The translations under genes were made by a program, and so were the position numbers. Of a stretch of DNA of 64,000 nt, positions 44,213-52,893 are shown in pieces (the stretch's first letter is position 1; each line of letters starts with the position of its first letter). Origin of the DNA: Devosia sp. 67-54 (lineage in GTDB: Bacteria > Pseudomonadota > Alphaproteobacteria > Rhizobiales > Devosiaceae); contig NZ_MKVA01000005.1 in assembly GCF_001899075.1 (NCBI RefSeq), positions 992,001 through 1,056,000 on the forward strand, read 5' to 3'. The notes beneath the pieces were generated by a model. The model made no database searches and had not been told where the DNA came from. It worked only from the letters and a program-made list of their open reading frames with translations.

Positions 44213-45292
44213 ATGTCAGGTCAGAACGCGCGGCTTTCGTGGGTCGATACGGCCAAGGGAATCTCCATCATCCTCGTGGTGATGATGTATTCGGTGTTCA
44301 ACGTCGGCCAGGATGCCGAGGGCATCGGCCTGTTCCACTACGTCATCGGCTTTGCCACCCCGTTCCGGATGCCGGAATTCTTCCTGATCTCGGGGCTGTT
44401 CCTCGACCAGGTGCTGTCGCGAACCTGGAAGGCGTATGCCGACCGGCGCGTGCTGCATTATTTCTACTTCTACGCCGTGTGGGCGGTGATCCACATCGTG
44501 CTCAAGATCGGCATCATGAGCGCGGCGCCCATCGAGGCGGCCAACGACGTGCTGTGGGCCATCGTCGAGCCCTATGGCGTGCTGTGGTTCATCTACCTGC
44601 TCGCCGCCTTCAGCGCCGTGACCAAGCTGTTCTACGACCTCAAGGCGCCGAAATGGGCGGTGTGGGCGTTCGGCGCCGCCTTCCAGATGGCGCACGTGCA
44701 GACCGGCAGCTACCTGGTCGACCAGTTCTGCGCCTATTTCGTCTATTTCTACTCGGGCTACATCTTTGCGCCGATGATCTTCCGGCTGGTCGACTGGGCC
44801 GCCGCCAACACACGGCTGGCGCTGCTCGGGCTCGCCGCCTATGCCGTGGTCAACGTCGTGCTGGTGTTCTCGCCCGGCTTCGAGGTGCTGCCCGGCGAAA
44901 TCCAGCTCGGCTGGGGCGGCGTCCCGGGGGTGCGGCTGCTGCTCGCCATCGCCGGCGCCCTGGCGCTGTGCGTCACCGCCGGGCTGATCACCAACTTCAA
45001 GGCGGTCACCTGGTTGCGCTGGCTGGGCGAGCATTCGATCGTGGTCTACCTGGTGTTCGTGCTGCCGATGTCGTTCGCCCGCATCGGGCTCAGCAAGCTC
45101 GGCCTGATCCAGGACGTGACGCTGTCGAGCTTCCTGGTGATGGTGATTGCCATCGGCGCCTCGGTGGGGCTGTACCTGCTGGTACAGAAGACCGGCCGCG
45201 GCAAGTTCCTGTTCGAGCGCCCGGCCTGGGCGCATCTCAGCGGCGTCAAGGGCAGCCGGTCGTATCGCCCGGCGGCGGTGCCGGCGGAATAG
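44213..45292 (+). CDS. acyltransferase family 3 membrane protein
   Basis: The 359-residue protein has about ten membrane segments and the AT3 features RLSWVDTAKGISIILVVMMY and FRMPEFFLISGLFL; the usual catalytic His-containing motif after the second helix is not obvious (VMMYS where H is usual), so the activity is uncertain. Such proteins move acyl groups onto extracytoplasmic sugars or lipids. GGAG nine bases before ATG 44213 sets the start. Together with the glycosyltransferase it suggests surface glycan or lipid modification. Confidence 0.85.
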   Translation: MSGQNARLSWVDTAKGISIILVVMMYSVFNVGQDAEGIGLFHYVIGFATPFRMPEFFLISGLFLDQVLSRTWKAYADRRVLHYFYFYAVWAVIHIVLKIGIMSAAPIEAANDVLWAIVEPYGVLWFIYLLAAFSAVTKLFYDLKAPKWAVWAFGAAFQMAHVQTGSYLVDQFCAYFVYFYSGYIFAPMIFRLVDWAAANTRLALLGLAAYAVVNVVLVFSPGFEVLPGEIQLGWGGVPGVRLLLAIAGALALCVTAGLITNFKAVTWLRWLGEHSIVVYLVFVLPMSFARIGLSKLGLIQDVTLSSFLVMVIAIGASVGLYLLVQKTGRGKFLFERPAWAHLSGVKGSRSYRPAAVPAE

Positions 45293-45332
45293 GACGGGGC
45301 GTTGCGGTGGCGGTGTGTGCGCCGAGAGATCG

Positions 45333-45407
45333 CACCCCTCACCCGGCTTCTAGGCTCGCTTACGCTCGCCAAGGCGCCGACCTCTCCCCTGAAGGGGCGA
45401 GGTGAGG
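45333..45407. repeat. RIME-like intergenic mosaic repeat
   Basis: The stretch has CACCCCTCACCC, then CCTCTCCCC and GGGGCGAGG around a TGAA loop (45381-45402) and ends GGTGAGG. The layout resembles rhizobial intergenic mosaic elements, and a second form lies at 50903-50960. It fills the gap before purQ. Confidence 0.6.
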
Positions 45408-45489
45408 CTGACTGCCAGCAACGGTTTCGGTGGGATGACACCTTGGGTCGGGCTTGCCTTTTGGCGGTGGACGCAGCACTAGTCGGCCT

Positions 45490-46155
45490 ATGAAATCAGC
45501 CGTCGTTGTCTTCCCCGGCCTCAACCGCGACCGCGACATGATCGCGGCGCTCGGCACGATTTCGGGCCGGGCGCCGGCTGTCGTCTGGCACAAGGAGACG
45601 GAGTTGCCGGATGTCGACCTGATCGTCATCCCGGGCGGCTTTTCCTATGGCGACTATCTGCGCGTCGGGGCCATCGCGGCGCGCTCGCCGATCATGGCGA
45701 CGATCCGCGAGCGGGCGGCGAAGGGCGTGCACGTGCTGGGCGTGTGCAACGGCTTCCAGATCCTGACCGAGGCCGGGCTGGTGCCGGGGGTGCTGATGCG
45801 CAACGCCTCGCTACGCTTCGTCTGCCGCGAGGTGCGGCTGAGGGTCGAGACGGCCGATACCGCCTTCACCCGCGGCTATGCGCAAGGCCAGGTGATCACG
45901 ACGCCGGTGGCGCATCACGACGGCAATTATTTCGCCGACGCCAATACGCTCAAGGCGATCGAGGACAACGGCCAGGTGGCGTTCCGCTATGCCGAGGGCA
46001 CCAATCCGAACGGGTCGGTCAACGACATCGCCGGCGTGCTCAACCGCGAGCGCAACGTGCTCGGCCTGATGCCGCACCCCGAGAATCTGATCGAAAGCGC
46101 GCATGGCGGGCTCGACGGCCGGGCGCTGTTTGCGGGGCTGCTGCAGGTCGCGTGA
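45490..46155 (+). CDS. purQ: FGAM synthetase glutaminase subunit PurQ
   Basis: The 221-residue class I glutamine amidotransferase releases ammonia for PurL. The catalytic Cys is in [20 protein letters not shown], with [18 protein letters not shown] before it and the His-Glu pair in [11 protein letters not shown]. It should act with PurS (41625) and PurL (47865). In related genomes purQ follows purS directly; here it is 3.6 kb away with a RIME-like repeat upstream. Confidence 0.97.
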   Translation: MKSAVVVFPGLNRDRDMIAALGTISGRAPAVVWHKETELPDVDLIVIPGGFSYGDYLRVGAIAARSPIMATIRERAAKGVHVLGVCNGFQILTEAGLVPGVLMRNASLRFVCREVRLRVETADTAFTRGYAQGQVITTPVAHHDGNYFADANTLKAIEDNGQVAFRYAEGTNPNGSVNDIAGVLNRERNVLGLMPHPENLIESAHGGLDGRALFAGLLQVA

Positions 46156-46186
46156 TTCCGGCTTGCTCCGGCCGGCCATTGACGGT

Positions 46187-46204
46187 TTGATCCGGCAGGA
46201 TCAA
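46187..46204. promoter_or_regulatory. hairpin between purQ and Pr6Pr gene
   Basis: TTGATCC and GGATCAA form a perfect 7-base stem around GGCA, 32 bases after the purQ stop. There is no U-tract, so its role is unclear. Confidence 0.3.
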
Positions 46205-46221
46205 CAGCGGCCGAGGGCAAG

Positions 46222-46854
46222 GTGAAACAGACGCTGACCTGGGTTGGTTTCGTCGCCGGCGCCGCCGCCCTGATCCTGCAACTCGCCATCACGCTGCCAG
46301 CCCGCCTCGACAAGGGCGACAGCCTGGTGGGGGGGCTGGTGTTCTATTTCAGCTTCTTCACCATCCTCACCAATCTGGCGCTGGTGCTGATCTATGCTGC
46401 CGAGCTGTGGCCGCGCGCGCCGCTCGGCTGGTTCCGCCGGCCGGTGACGCAGGGCATGATGGCCGCGGCGATCACGCTGGTGATGGTGTTCTACCATCTG
46501 ATCCTGGCCGAGACGTGGGACCCGCAAGGGCTGAGCCTCGTCTGCGACGTGGCGCTGCACTACGTGACGCCGCTGCTGTACCTTTTGTGGTGGGTGCTAT
46601 GCAGCCGGCACGGGGCGCTGCGCTGGAGCGACATTCCAGCCATGCTGCTGCCGCCGACGATCTATCTGGCCTGGGCGATGGCGCGCGGCGCCGTGGTGGG
46701 CGAATATCCCTACCCCATCCTCGAGGCCAACCGCATCGGCTACATGCTGGTGGCGCTCAACGTGGTGCTGGTGCTGGTTGGCCTCACGGTGCTGTGCGCC
46801 CTCGCCATCGGGGCCGACGGGCTGCTGGCCCGGGCGCGGAGGCTGCCGTTGTGA
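46222..46854 (+). CDS. Pr6Pr family membrane protein
   Basis: The 210-residue protein has six membrane helices with FYFSFFTILTNLALVLIYAA, YHLILAETWDPQG and ALHYVTPLLYLLWWVL, as in the Pr6Pr/FAR-17a/AIG1-like family. The helices carry His residues that may be functional; substrate unknown. GTG is the start with a GAGG site. The GTG start of the next gene overlaps its stop. Confidence 0.9.
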   Translation: MKQTLTWVGFVAGAAALILQLAITLPARLDKGDSLVGGLVFYFSFFTILTNLALVLIYAAELWPRAPLGWFRRPVTQGMMAAAITLVMVFYHLILAETWDPQGLSLVCDVALHYVTPLLYLLWWVLCSRHGALRWSDIPAMLLPPTIYLAWAMARGAVVGEYPYPILEANRIGYMLVALNVVLVLVGLTVLCALAIGADGLLARARRLPL

Positions 46855-47225
46855 GCCCGGGCGAACGCAATGTCTATGGCGAGCCGCTGGTGCCCTGCTC
46901 GATGGACCCGCTCACCGGCTTCTTCCGGTCCGGCTATTGCGCCGCCGGCCCCGACGGCGGGGCGCGGCACCTCGTCTGCTGCGAGATGAGCGCGGCGTTC
47001 CTCGCCTTCAGCAAGACGGTCGGCAACGACCTCAGCACGCCGCGCCCGGAGATGGCCTTTCCCGGCCTCAAGCCGGGCGACCGCTGGTGCCTGGTGGCGC
47101 CGCGCTGGGTGGAGGCGCATGCCGCCGGGGTGGCGCCGCGCGTGGCGCTGCTCTCGACGCACGAAGGCGCGCTCGACTACACCGACCTCGCCACGCTCAA
47201 GGCGTATGCACTGGATCTGAGCTGA
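46851..47225 (+). CDS. DUF2237 family protein
   Basis: The 124-residue protein has NVYGEPLVPCSMDPLTGFFR, FLAFSKTVGNDLSTPRPEMA and FPGLKPGDRWCLVAPRWVEA, hallmarks of DUF2237, with Cys in PCSMDP, GYCAAGP, LVCCEMS and RWCLVA. The function is not known. GTG start overlaps the Pr6Pr stop (GTGA), implying translational coupling. Confidence 0.93.
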   Translation: MSPGERNVYGEPLVPCSMDPLTGFFRSGYCAAGPDGGARHLVCCEMSAAFLAFSKTVGNDLSTPRPEMAFPGLKPGDRWCLVAPRWVEAHAAGVAPRVALLSTHEGALDYTDLATLKAYALDLS

Positions 47226-47239
47226 GCACGGAGGCCCCC

Positions 47240-47779
47240 ATGGCGCGCATCGTCGGCTACATCGCCAGCAGCCTCGACGGCTTCATCGCCGGCCACAACG
47301 ACAGCCTGGACTGGCTGACGCCGAAATATGACGAGCTGCTCGGCCCCGACTACCAGCGGCATTATGCCGAGTTCATCGGCCGCATCCGCACCACGGTGAT
47401 GGGGCGCGCCACCTACGAGTGGTCGGCGGCGCACGGGTCGCCCTCGCCCTACCCCGACAAGCGCACCATCGTCGTCACCTCGAAGCGGCTCGCCGGGGCG
47501 CCGGCCGACATCGAAATCTGGCGCGAGGGCGTCGACGCGCTGGCGGCGCACCTGCGCAGCCTCGACGACGGCGACGTCTGGATGGTCGGCGGCGGACGCC
47601 TGCAGATGGCATTCCTCGAGCGGGGGGCGCTCGACGAGATCGAAATCTTCGTGATCCCCGAGATCATCGGCGGCAGAACCCCGCTGTTTCCGGCCACCGG
47701 CCTGCGCCGGACGCCGCGCCTGATCTCGGCGCAAACCCTGGCGGCCGGCTGCGTGCGGCTGCACTATGGCTTCGATTGA
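47240..47779 (+). CDS. dihydrofolate reductase-family (RibD C-terminal) protein
   Basis: The 179-residue protein has YIASSLDGFIAGHNDSLDWL, TVMGRATYEW and WMVGGGRLQMAFLERGALDE, the NADPH-binding features of the RibD-C/DHFR-like family. It is unlikely to be the main DHFR. GGAGG precedes the ATG. It is 15 bases from the DUF2237 gene and presumably cotranscribed. Confidence 0.93.
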   Translation: MARIVGYIASSLDGFIAGHNDSLDWLTPKYDELLGPDYQRHYAEFIGRIRTTVMGRATYEWSAAHGSPSPYPDKRTIVVTSKRLAGAPADIEIWREGVDALAAHLRSLDDGDVWMVGGGRLQMAFLERGALDEIEIFVIPEIIGGRTPLFPATGLRRTPRLISAQTLAAGCVRLHYGFD

Positions 47780-47864
47780 GGCCGGATAAGCGGGCGCGTC
47801 CCCTGTTCGCTCGCGGAGAGCTGGGCTAAGAGGGCCGCATCGCGCTCTCCCCGCTGGCGGTGCC

Positions 47865-50096
47865 ATGACATTCGACAATCATCGCGAGATCACGCCGGAC
47901 CTGGTCGCCGACCACGGCCTCAAGCCCGACGAATACCAGAAGATTCTGGGCCTGATCGGGCGCACACCGACCTACACCGAGCTCGGCATCTTCTCGGCGA
48001 TGTGGAACGAGCACTGCTCGTACAAATCTTCGAAGAAATGGCTGCGCACCCTGCCGACGACGGGCGAGCGGGTGATCCAGGGGCCGGGCGAGAACGCCGG
48101 GGTGGTCGACATCGGCGACGGCCAGGCGATCGTGTTCAAGATGGAGTCGCACAACCATCCCTCGTTCATCGAACCGTATCAGGGGGCGGCGACGGGCGTG
48201 GGCGGCATCCTGCGCGACGTGTTCACCATGGGGGCGCGGCCGGTGGCGGCGATGAATGCGCTGCGCTTCGGCGCGCCGGAGCACGACAAGACCCGGCATC
48301 TGGTGTCGGGCGTGGTGGCGGGGGTCGGCGGGTACGGCAATTCGTTCGGCGTGCCGGTGGTGGGCGGCGAGGTGGAGTTCGACGCGCGCTACAACGGCAA
48401 CATCCTGGTCAACGCCTTCGCGGCGGGCCTCGTCGACACCGACAAGATCTTTTACTCGAAGGCCGAAGGGGTCGGGCTGCCGGTGGTCTATCTCGGGGCC
48501 AAGACCGGGCGCGACGGCGTCGGCGGCGCCACCATGGCCTCGGCGGAATTCGGCGACGACATCGAGCAGAAGCGCCCGACGGTGCAGGTGGGCGACCCGT
48601 TCACCGAAAAGCGGCTGCTGGAAGCCTGCCTCGAACTGATGGCGACCGGCGCGGTGATCGCCATCCAGGACATGGGGGCGGCCGGCCTCACCTGCTCGGC
48701 GGTGGAGATGGGCGCCAAGGGCGACCTCGGCATCGCGCTCGATCTCGACCGGGTGCCGGTGCGCGAAGCCGAAATGACGCCCTACGAGATGATGCTGAGC
48801 GAGAGCCAGGAGCGCATGCTCATGGTGCTGCATCCGGAGAAGGAAGCCGAAGCGCGCGCCGTGTTCGAGAAATGGGAGCTCGATTTCGCCACCGTGGGCA
48901 TCACCACCGACGACCTCCGCTTCCGGGTGACGTGGCGGGGCGAGGAGGTCGCGAACCTGCCGATCAAGGAGCTGGGCGACGAAGCGCCGGAATACGACCG
49001 GCCGTGGACGCAGCCGACGGTGGTGGCGCCGCTCGCCGAGAACGATATTCCACAGATGGAGGTGGCCGAGGCGCTGCTCAAGCTGGTCGGAGGCCCTGCC
49101 CTCAGCTCGCGCCGCTGGGTGTACGAGCAGTACGACACCTGGATCCAGGGCAATTCGCTGCAGCGGCCGGGGGGCGATGCGGGGGTGATCCGCGTCGATG
49201 GACCAAACCCGCACAAGGGCCTCGCCTTCACCTCGGACGTGACGCCGCGCTATTGCGAGGCCGATCCGTACGAAGGCGGCAAGCAGGCGGTGGCCGAGGC
49301 GTGGCGCAACCTCACCGCGGTGGGCGCCGAGCCGCTGGCGGCGACCGACAACCTCAATTTCGGCAATCCCGAGCGACCCGAGATCATGGGGCAATTGGTC
49401 GAGGCGGTGCGCGGCATCGGCGATGCCTGCCGGGCGCTCGGCTTCCCCATCGTTTCGGGCAATGTGTCGCTCTACAACGAGACCAACGGCCAGGGCATCC
49501 TGCCGACGCCGACCATCGGCGGCGTGGGGCTGATCGACGATTGGCGCCGGTCGGCGCGCATCGGCTTTGCCGGCGAGGGAGAGTGCATCCTGCTGGTCGG
49601 GGCGCCCGACTGGTGGGGCACGCATCTGGCGCAGTCGATCTACATGCGCGACCTGTTCGGCCGCACCGACGGGCCGCCGCCGCCGGTCGACCTGGCGATG
49701 GAAAAGAAGGCCGGCGACCTGGTGCGGCTTTTGATCCGCGACGGCCACGCCAGCGCCGTGCACGACCTGTCCGACGGCGGGCTGGCGGTGGGGCTGGCGG
49801 AGATGGCGATGGCCTCGGGCATCGGCGCCGTGGTCAACCAGCTCGAGGGGGGCGACCCGATCCCGCAATTCTTCGGCGAGGACCAGGGGCGCTATCTGGT
49901 GACGCTCAAGCGCGATTTCGTCGACACATTCTACGACGAGATCTACCCCTATGCCGGGGTGTTCGCGCCGTGGATCGGCAATACCGGCGGCACCGAACTG
50001 GTGCTGGGCAAGGCGCGGCCGATCGCGGTCACCGACCTCAGGAGCGCGCACGAAAGCTGGTTCCCGACCTATATGGCCGGCGAGATCGCGGCGTAG
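47865..50096 (+). CDS. purL: FGAM synthetase large subunit PurL
   Basis: The 743-residue enzyme makes FGAM from FGAR, ATP and ammonia. It has the AIR-synthase-like repeats with [56 protein letters not shown] and [15 protein letters not shown]; the ATP-binding and active-site His and Glu are present. It is the small (PurSQL-type) enzyme, not the fused 1,300-residue form. Confidence 0.98.
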   Translation: MTFDNHREITPDLVADHGLKPDEYQKILGLIGRTPTYTELGIFSAMWNEHCSYKSSKKWLRTLPTTGERVIQGPGENAGVVDIGDGQAIVFKMESHNHPSFIEPYQGAATGVGGILRDVFTMGARPVAAMNALRFGAPEHDKTRHLVSGVVAGVGGYGNSFGVPVVGGEVEFDARYNGNILVNAFAAGLVDTDKIFYSKAEGVGLPVVYLGAKTGRDGVGGATMASAEFGDDIEQKRPTVQVGDPFTEKRLLEACLELMATGAVIAIQDMGAAGLTCSAVEMGAKGDLGIALDLDRVPVREAEMTPYEMMLSESQERMLMVLHPEKEAEARAVFEKWELDFATVGITTDDLRFRVTWRGEEVANLPIKELGDEAPEYDRPWTQPTVVAPLAENDIPQMEVAEALLKLVGGPALSSRRWVYEQYDTWIQGNSLQRPGGDAGVIRVDGPNPHKGLAFTSDVTPRYCEADPYEGGKQAVAEAWRNLTAVGAEPLAATDNLNFGNPERPEIMGQLVEAVRGIGDACRALGFPIVSGNVSLYNETNGQGILPTPTIGGVGLIDDWRRSARIGFAGEGECILLVGAPDWWGTHLAQSIYMRDLFGRTDGPPPPVDLAMEKKAGDLVRLLIRDGHASAVHDLSDGGLAVGLAEMAMASGIGAVVNQLEGGDPIPQFFGEDQGRYLVTLKRDFVDTFYDEIYPYAGVFAPWIGNTGGTELVLGKARPIAVTDLRSAHESWFPTYMAGEIAA

Positions 50097-50100
50097 GCGT

Positions 50101-50229
50101 TCAACTCAGGCGGTCGTGCCGGCGGCCGTGCTCGGCGCGCCAGACATAGACGATGAGGGCCAGTGTCGACGCCGCGAAGGCGACGAGGATGGCGACGTCG
50201 GTGAAATCGAGCAGCGGCTGCATCCACAT
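50101..50229 (-). CDS. 40-42 residue small membrane protein
   Basis: The frame reads MWMQPLLDFTDVAILVAFAA then STLALIVYVWRAEHGRRHDR: one membrane helix followed by a basic tail. ATG codons at 50229 and 50223 are possible. It lies between purL (stop at 50096) and the basic protein gene at 50237 on the same strand. No family is recognised. Because it is shorter than usual gene-finding cutoffs its reality rests on the helix-plus-basic-tail pattern. Confidence 0.5.
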   Translation of the reverse strand: MWMQPLLDFTDVAILVAFAASTLALIVYVWRAEHGRRHDRLS

Positions 50230-50236
50230 CGTAAGG

Positions 50237-50407
50237 TCACGCCGCGTGGGCGTGCTCCCTGGTGCGGGCGCGGGAGCGACGGCGGGCTGCCGCCTGGGCG
50301 GCCTTGCGCTCGGCGGCGATGCCCGCCACCACCATGGCGATATCGGCCTCGAGCCCGGCGAGCACGGCGTCCAGCGGCTTCTTCTTGCGAGAAACGGACT
50401 TCATCAT
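50237..50407 (-). CDS. 56-residue basic protein, unknown
   Basis: The frame reads MMKSVSRKKKPLDAVLAGLE, then helix-like segments (ADIAMVVAGIAAERKAAQAA) and an Arg-rich end (RRRSRARTREHAHAA). GAGG seven bases before the ATG at 50407 is a good ribosome-binding site. It lies directly upstream of the small membrane protein gene and divergent from bolA. The role is unknown; an RNA- or DNA-binding basic protein is possible. Confidence 0.55.
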   Translation of the reverse strand: MMKSVSRKKKPLDAVLAGLEADIAMVVAGIAAERKAAQAAARRRSRARTREHAHAA

Positions 50408-50582
50408 ACGCATCCCTCAAAACGACTTGTCGGCAACGCCGGGATGAAAGACCTGCGCAGTCCTCGAGGCAAACGATTGTCGCGAGCACAGTAAAATCGT
50501 GAGGTTAATTGCCGTGGCCGGCGCGTTGTCGCTGCCGGTCGGCCATGCCATATCTGCAGGCAGATCAGCGGCGGAGGTTCCC

Positions 50583-50852
50583 ATGCCCATGACGGCATCC
50601 GAAATCGAAAAACGCATCAAGGCCGCCCTGCCCGATGCGCGGATCGAGCTGCGCGACCTCGCCGGCGACGACAACCATTGGGCGGCGACGATCGTCTCCG
50701 AACAGTTCCGCGGCAAATCGCGGGTGCAGCAGCACCAGATGGTCAACGCCGCGTTCGGCGCGGACATGGGCACGGTGCTGCATTCGCTGGCCATCCAGAC
50801 CTCGGCGCCGGCGAGCGGCGACGCCGCGCAGGTGAAGACGGGCGGCAACTAG
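50583..50852 (+). CDS. bolA: BolA family protein
   Basis: The 89-residue protein has the BolA fold: EIEKRIKAALPDARIELRDL, AATIVSEQFRGKSRVQQHQM and VLHSLAIQTSAP, with the conserved HWAATIVS/RVQQHQMV positions for glutaredoxin and Fe-S binding. GGAGG precedes the ATG by five bases. It is followed by grxD, the usual partner of BolA. Confidence 0.94.
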   Translation: MPMTASEIEKRIKAALPDARIELRDLAGDDNHWAATIVSEQFRGKSRVQQHQMVNAAFGADMGTVLHSLAIQTSAPASGDAAQVKTGGN

Positions 50853-50902
50853 GCGCGTGCGATGCTCGCGCGGGGCGGGCCCCTCCAGTGGGTGGGGCAA
50901 GG

Positions 50903-50960
50903 CCCCCTCATCCGTCTCGGTCCTACGGGCCGATCCACCTTCTCCCCCTTGGGGAGAAGG
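50903..50960. repeat. RIME-like intergenic repeat
   Basis: CCCCCTCATCCG is followed by a TCGG..CCGA pairing and then the perfect 10-base stem CCTTCTCCCC/GGGGAGAAGG with a CTT loop (50938-50960), the form of rhizobial intergenic mosaic elements. It lies between bolA and grxD; the rest of this 243-base gap holds nothing else I recognise. Confidence 0.75.
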
Positions 50961-51095
50961 GAGTCCCGACTGCGGGAACCCCGACTGCTGCGCCCGCGCT
51001 TCATCGTCACATCCCGATGAACGGCTCGACAGATGGGCAAACTGGGCCTATCTAGTCGGCAAATTCCGGTCTCCCCGGCGGCGAAAGGCAGAGTC

Positions 51096-51431
51096 ATGAG
51101 CGATATCAACGCCCGCATCGACGAGCAGGTGAAGTCCAACGACGTGTTCCTCTACATGAAGGGCACGCCGGACTTTCCGATGTGCGGCTTTTCCGGCCGC
51201 GTGGTGCAGATTCTCGACTATCTCGGGGTCGACTACAAATCGGCCAATGTGCTCGAGGACCAGGAGCTGCGCGAGGGCATCAAGGCCTACACCAACTGGC
51301 CGACCATCCCGCAGCTCTACGTCAAGGGCGAGTTCGTCGGCGGCGCCGACATCGTGACCGAGATGTTCCAGGCCGGCGAATTGCAGGCGCACCTCACGGA
51401 CAAGGGCATCGCGGTCAAGCAGACCGCCTGA
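51096..51431 (+). CDS. grxD: monothiol glutaredoxin (CGFS type)
   Basis: The 111-residue Grx4/GrxD protein has the CGFS active site in TPDFPMCGFSGRVVQILDYL, NWPTIPQLYVKGEFVGGADI and YMKGTPDF. It binds a [2Fe-2S] cluster with BolA and delivers it. AAAGGCAGAG precedes the ATG at 51096. It has a classical terminator after it. Confidence 0.97.
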   Translation: MSDINARIDEQVKSNDVFLYMKGTPDFPMCGFSGRVVQILDYLGVDYKSANVLEDQELREGIKAYTNWPTIPQLYVKGEFVGGADIVTEMFQAGELQAHLTDKGIAVKQTA

Positions 51432-51450
51432 CGCCTGCGCCGTCTCTCGC

Positions 51451-51485
51451 AAATCCCCGGCCCCGCGGCCGGGGATTTCGTTTTT
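51451..51485 (+). terminator. Rho-independent terminator of grxD
   Basis: AAATCCCCGGCC and GGCCGGGGATTT form a perfect 12-base stem with a CCGC loop, followed by CG and TTTTT. It lies 20 bases after the grxD stop. Confidence 0.92.
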
Positions 51486-51561
51486 GCGCATGAGCGGCGA
51501 TGATGGGTGCCATCACAACATGTCGTTTCGGGCTGTTCCGAACCTCGGCTAGAGTTTGCCC

Positions 51562-52794
51562 ATGAGCCTTGCCGTCTCCGCACCTGCCGCCCGCTCCGCC
51601 GCCGTGCCGCTGATCCTCGTGGTCGTCGCCGGCTGCGTGATCGCGGCGATCACCAACGGCATCCGCACCAGCTTCGGGCTGTTCACCCTGCCGGCCACCG
51701 CCGAGCTCGGGCTGAGCCGCGAGGCGTGGGGCATGGCGATGGCGATCCAGAACCTGGTGTGGGGCATCGTGCAGCCGTTCGCCGGCGCCATCGCCGACAA
51801 GCGCGGCACGGCGCGGGTGATCGTCGCCGGGCTGGTGATCTATGCCGCGGGGCTGGTGCTGATGGTGGTGTCGCCGAGCGCGCTGCTGCTGAACCTGACC
51901 GCGGGCATCCTGTGCGGCGTCGGCATTTCGGCCTCGTCGTTCTCGATCGTGATGATCGCCTTCGGCCGCAACGTGCCGCAGGAGAAGCGGCCGCTGATCT
52001 TCGGGGTCGCCACCGCCGCCTCGTCGTTCGGCCAGTTCATCTTCGCGCCGATCGGCCAGGGCTTCATTTCGGCCTTCGGCTGGCAGAGCGCGCTGGTCTA
52101 CCTGGCGCTGTTCCTCGCCATCGCGCTGGCGCTCGCCTTCGCGCTGCGCGGCAAGACCGAGCAGGCGTCGGGCGCCGCCGATTTGCCGTTCATGCAGGCG
52201 CTGTCGCGGGCCTGGGGCTTCGGCTCGTACCGGCTGCTGGTGATCGGGTTCTTCGTGTGCGGCTTCCACCTGGCGTTCATCAACGTCCACATGCCGGCCT
52301 ATCTGGTGCAATGCGGGCTGAGCCCGGAGGTGGGCGGCTGGTCGATCGCCATCATCGGGCTGTTCAACATCGCCGGCTCGCTGGCCTCAGGGTATCTGGG
52401 CGGCAAGCTGCCCAAGCAATTGCTGCTGGCCTCGATCTATTTCCTCAGGGCGCTGGCCATCGCCGGCTTCGTGTTCTTCCCGGTGACGCCGCTGACGGCG
52501 TACCTGTTCTCGGCCGCCATCGGTTTTCTGTGGCTGTCGACGGTGCCGCTGACGGCGGGGCTGGTGACGCTGTTCTTCGGGCCGCGCTACATGGGGATGC
52601 TGTACGGCGTCGCCTTCCTCAGCCACCAGATCGGCTCGTTCGTCGGGGTGTGGCTGGGCGGTTATGTCTACGACACCACCGGCTCGTACAGCCTGGTGTG
52701 GTACCTCGGCATCCTGCTGGGGCTCGGCTCGGCGGCGATCAATTTGCCGATCCGGGAGATTGCGGACCGCAAATTTCACGCGGTTGCCGCCTAA
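51562..52794 (+). CDS. MFS transporter
   Basis: The 410-residue protein has 12 membrane helices with NGIRTSFGLFTLPATAELG, GIVQPFAGAIADKRGTARVI (motif A region) and GVATAASSFGQFIFAPIGQG. It resembles the OFA/monocarboxylate-type MFS group. Substrate unknown. It lies alone between terminators and the next MFS gene. Confidence 0.88.
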   Translation: MSLAVSAPAARSAAVPLILVVVAGCVIAAITNGIRTSFGLFTLPATAELGLSREAWGMAMAIQNLVWGIVQPFAGAIADKRGTARVIVAGLVIYAAGLVLMVVSPSALLLNLTAGILCGVGISASSFSIVMIAFGRNVPQEKRPLIFGVATAASSFGQFIFAPIGQGFISAFGWQSALVYLALFLAIALALAFALRGKTEQASGAADLPFMQALSRAWGFGSYRLLVIGFFVCGFHLAFINVHMPAYLVQCGLSPEVGGWSIAIIGLFNIAGSLASGYLGGKLPKQLLLASIYFLRALAIAGFVFFPVTPLTAYLFSAAIGFLWLSTVPLTAGLVTLFFGPRYMGMLYGVAFLSHQIGSFVGVWLGGYVYDTTGSYSLVWYLGILLGLGSAAINLPIREIADRKFHAVAA

Positions 52795-52893
52795 GTTCTT
52801 AAACGTCCTGGCATCCCGAGCTTGCAAAGGCGGGACGGCAGGTTCATGGTCCGACCCTCTCGGGTCGCCTCCTCCTCGCCCGATGGATATCAC

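Noticed and set aside
47826-50051. Long reverse-strand frame across purL
   Set aside because: It mirrors purL and is rich in His/Arg/Ala as expected of an antisense frame; no domain is recognised.
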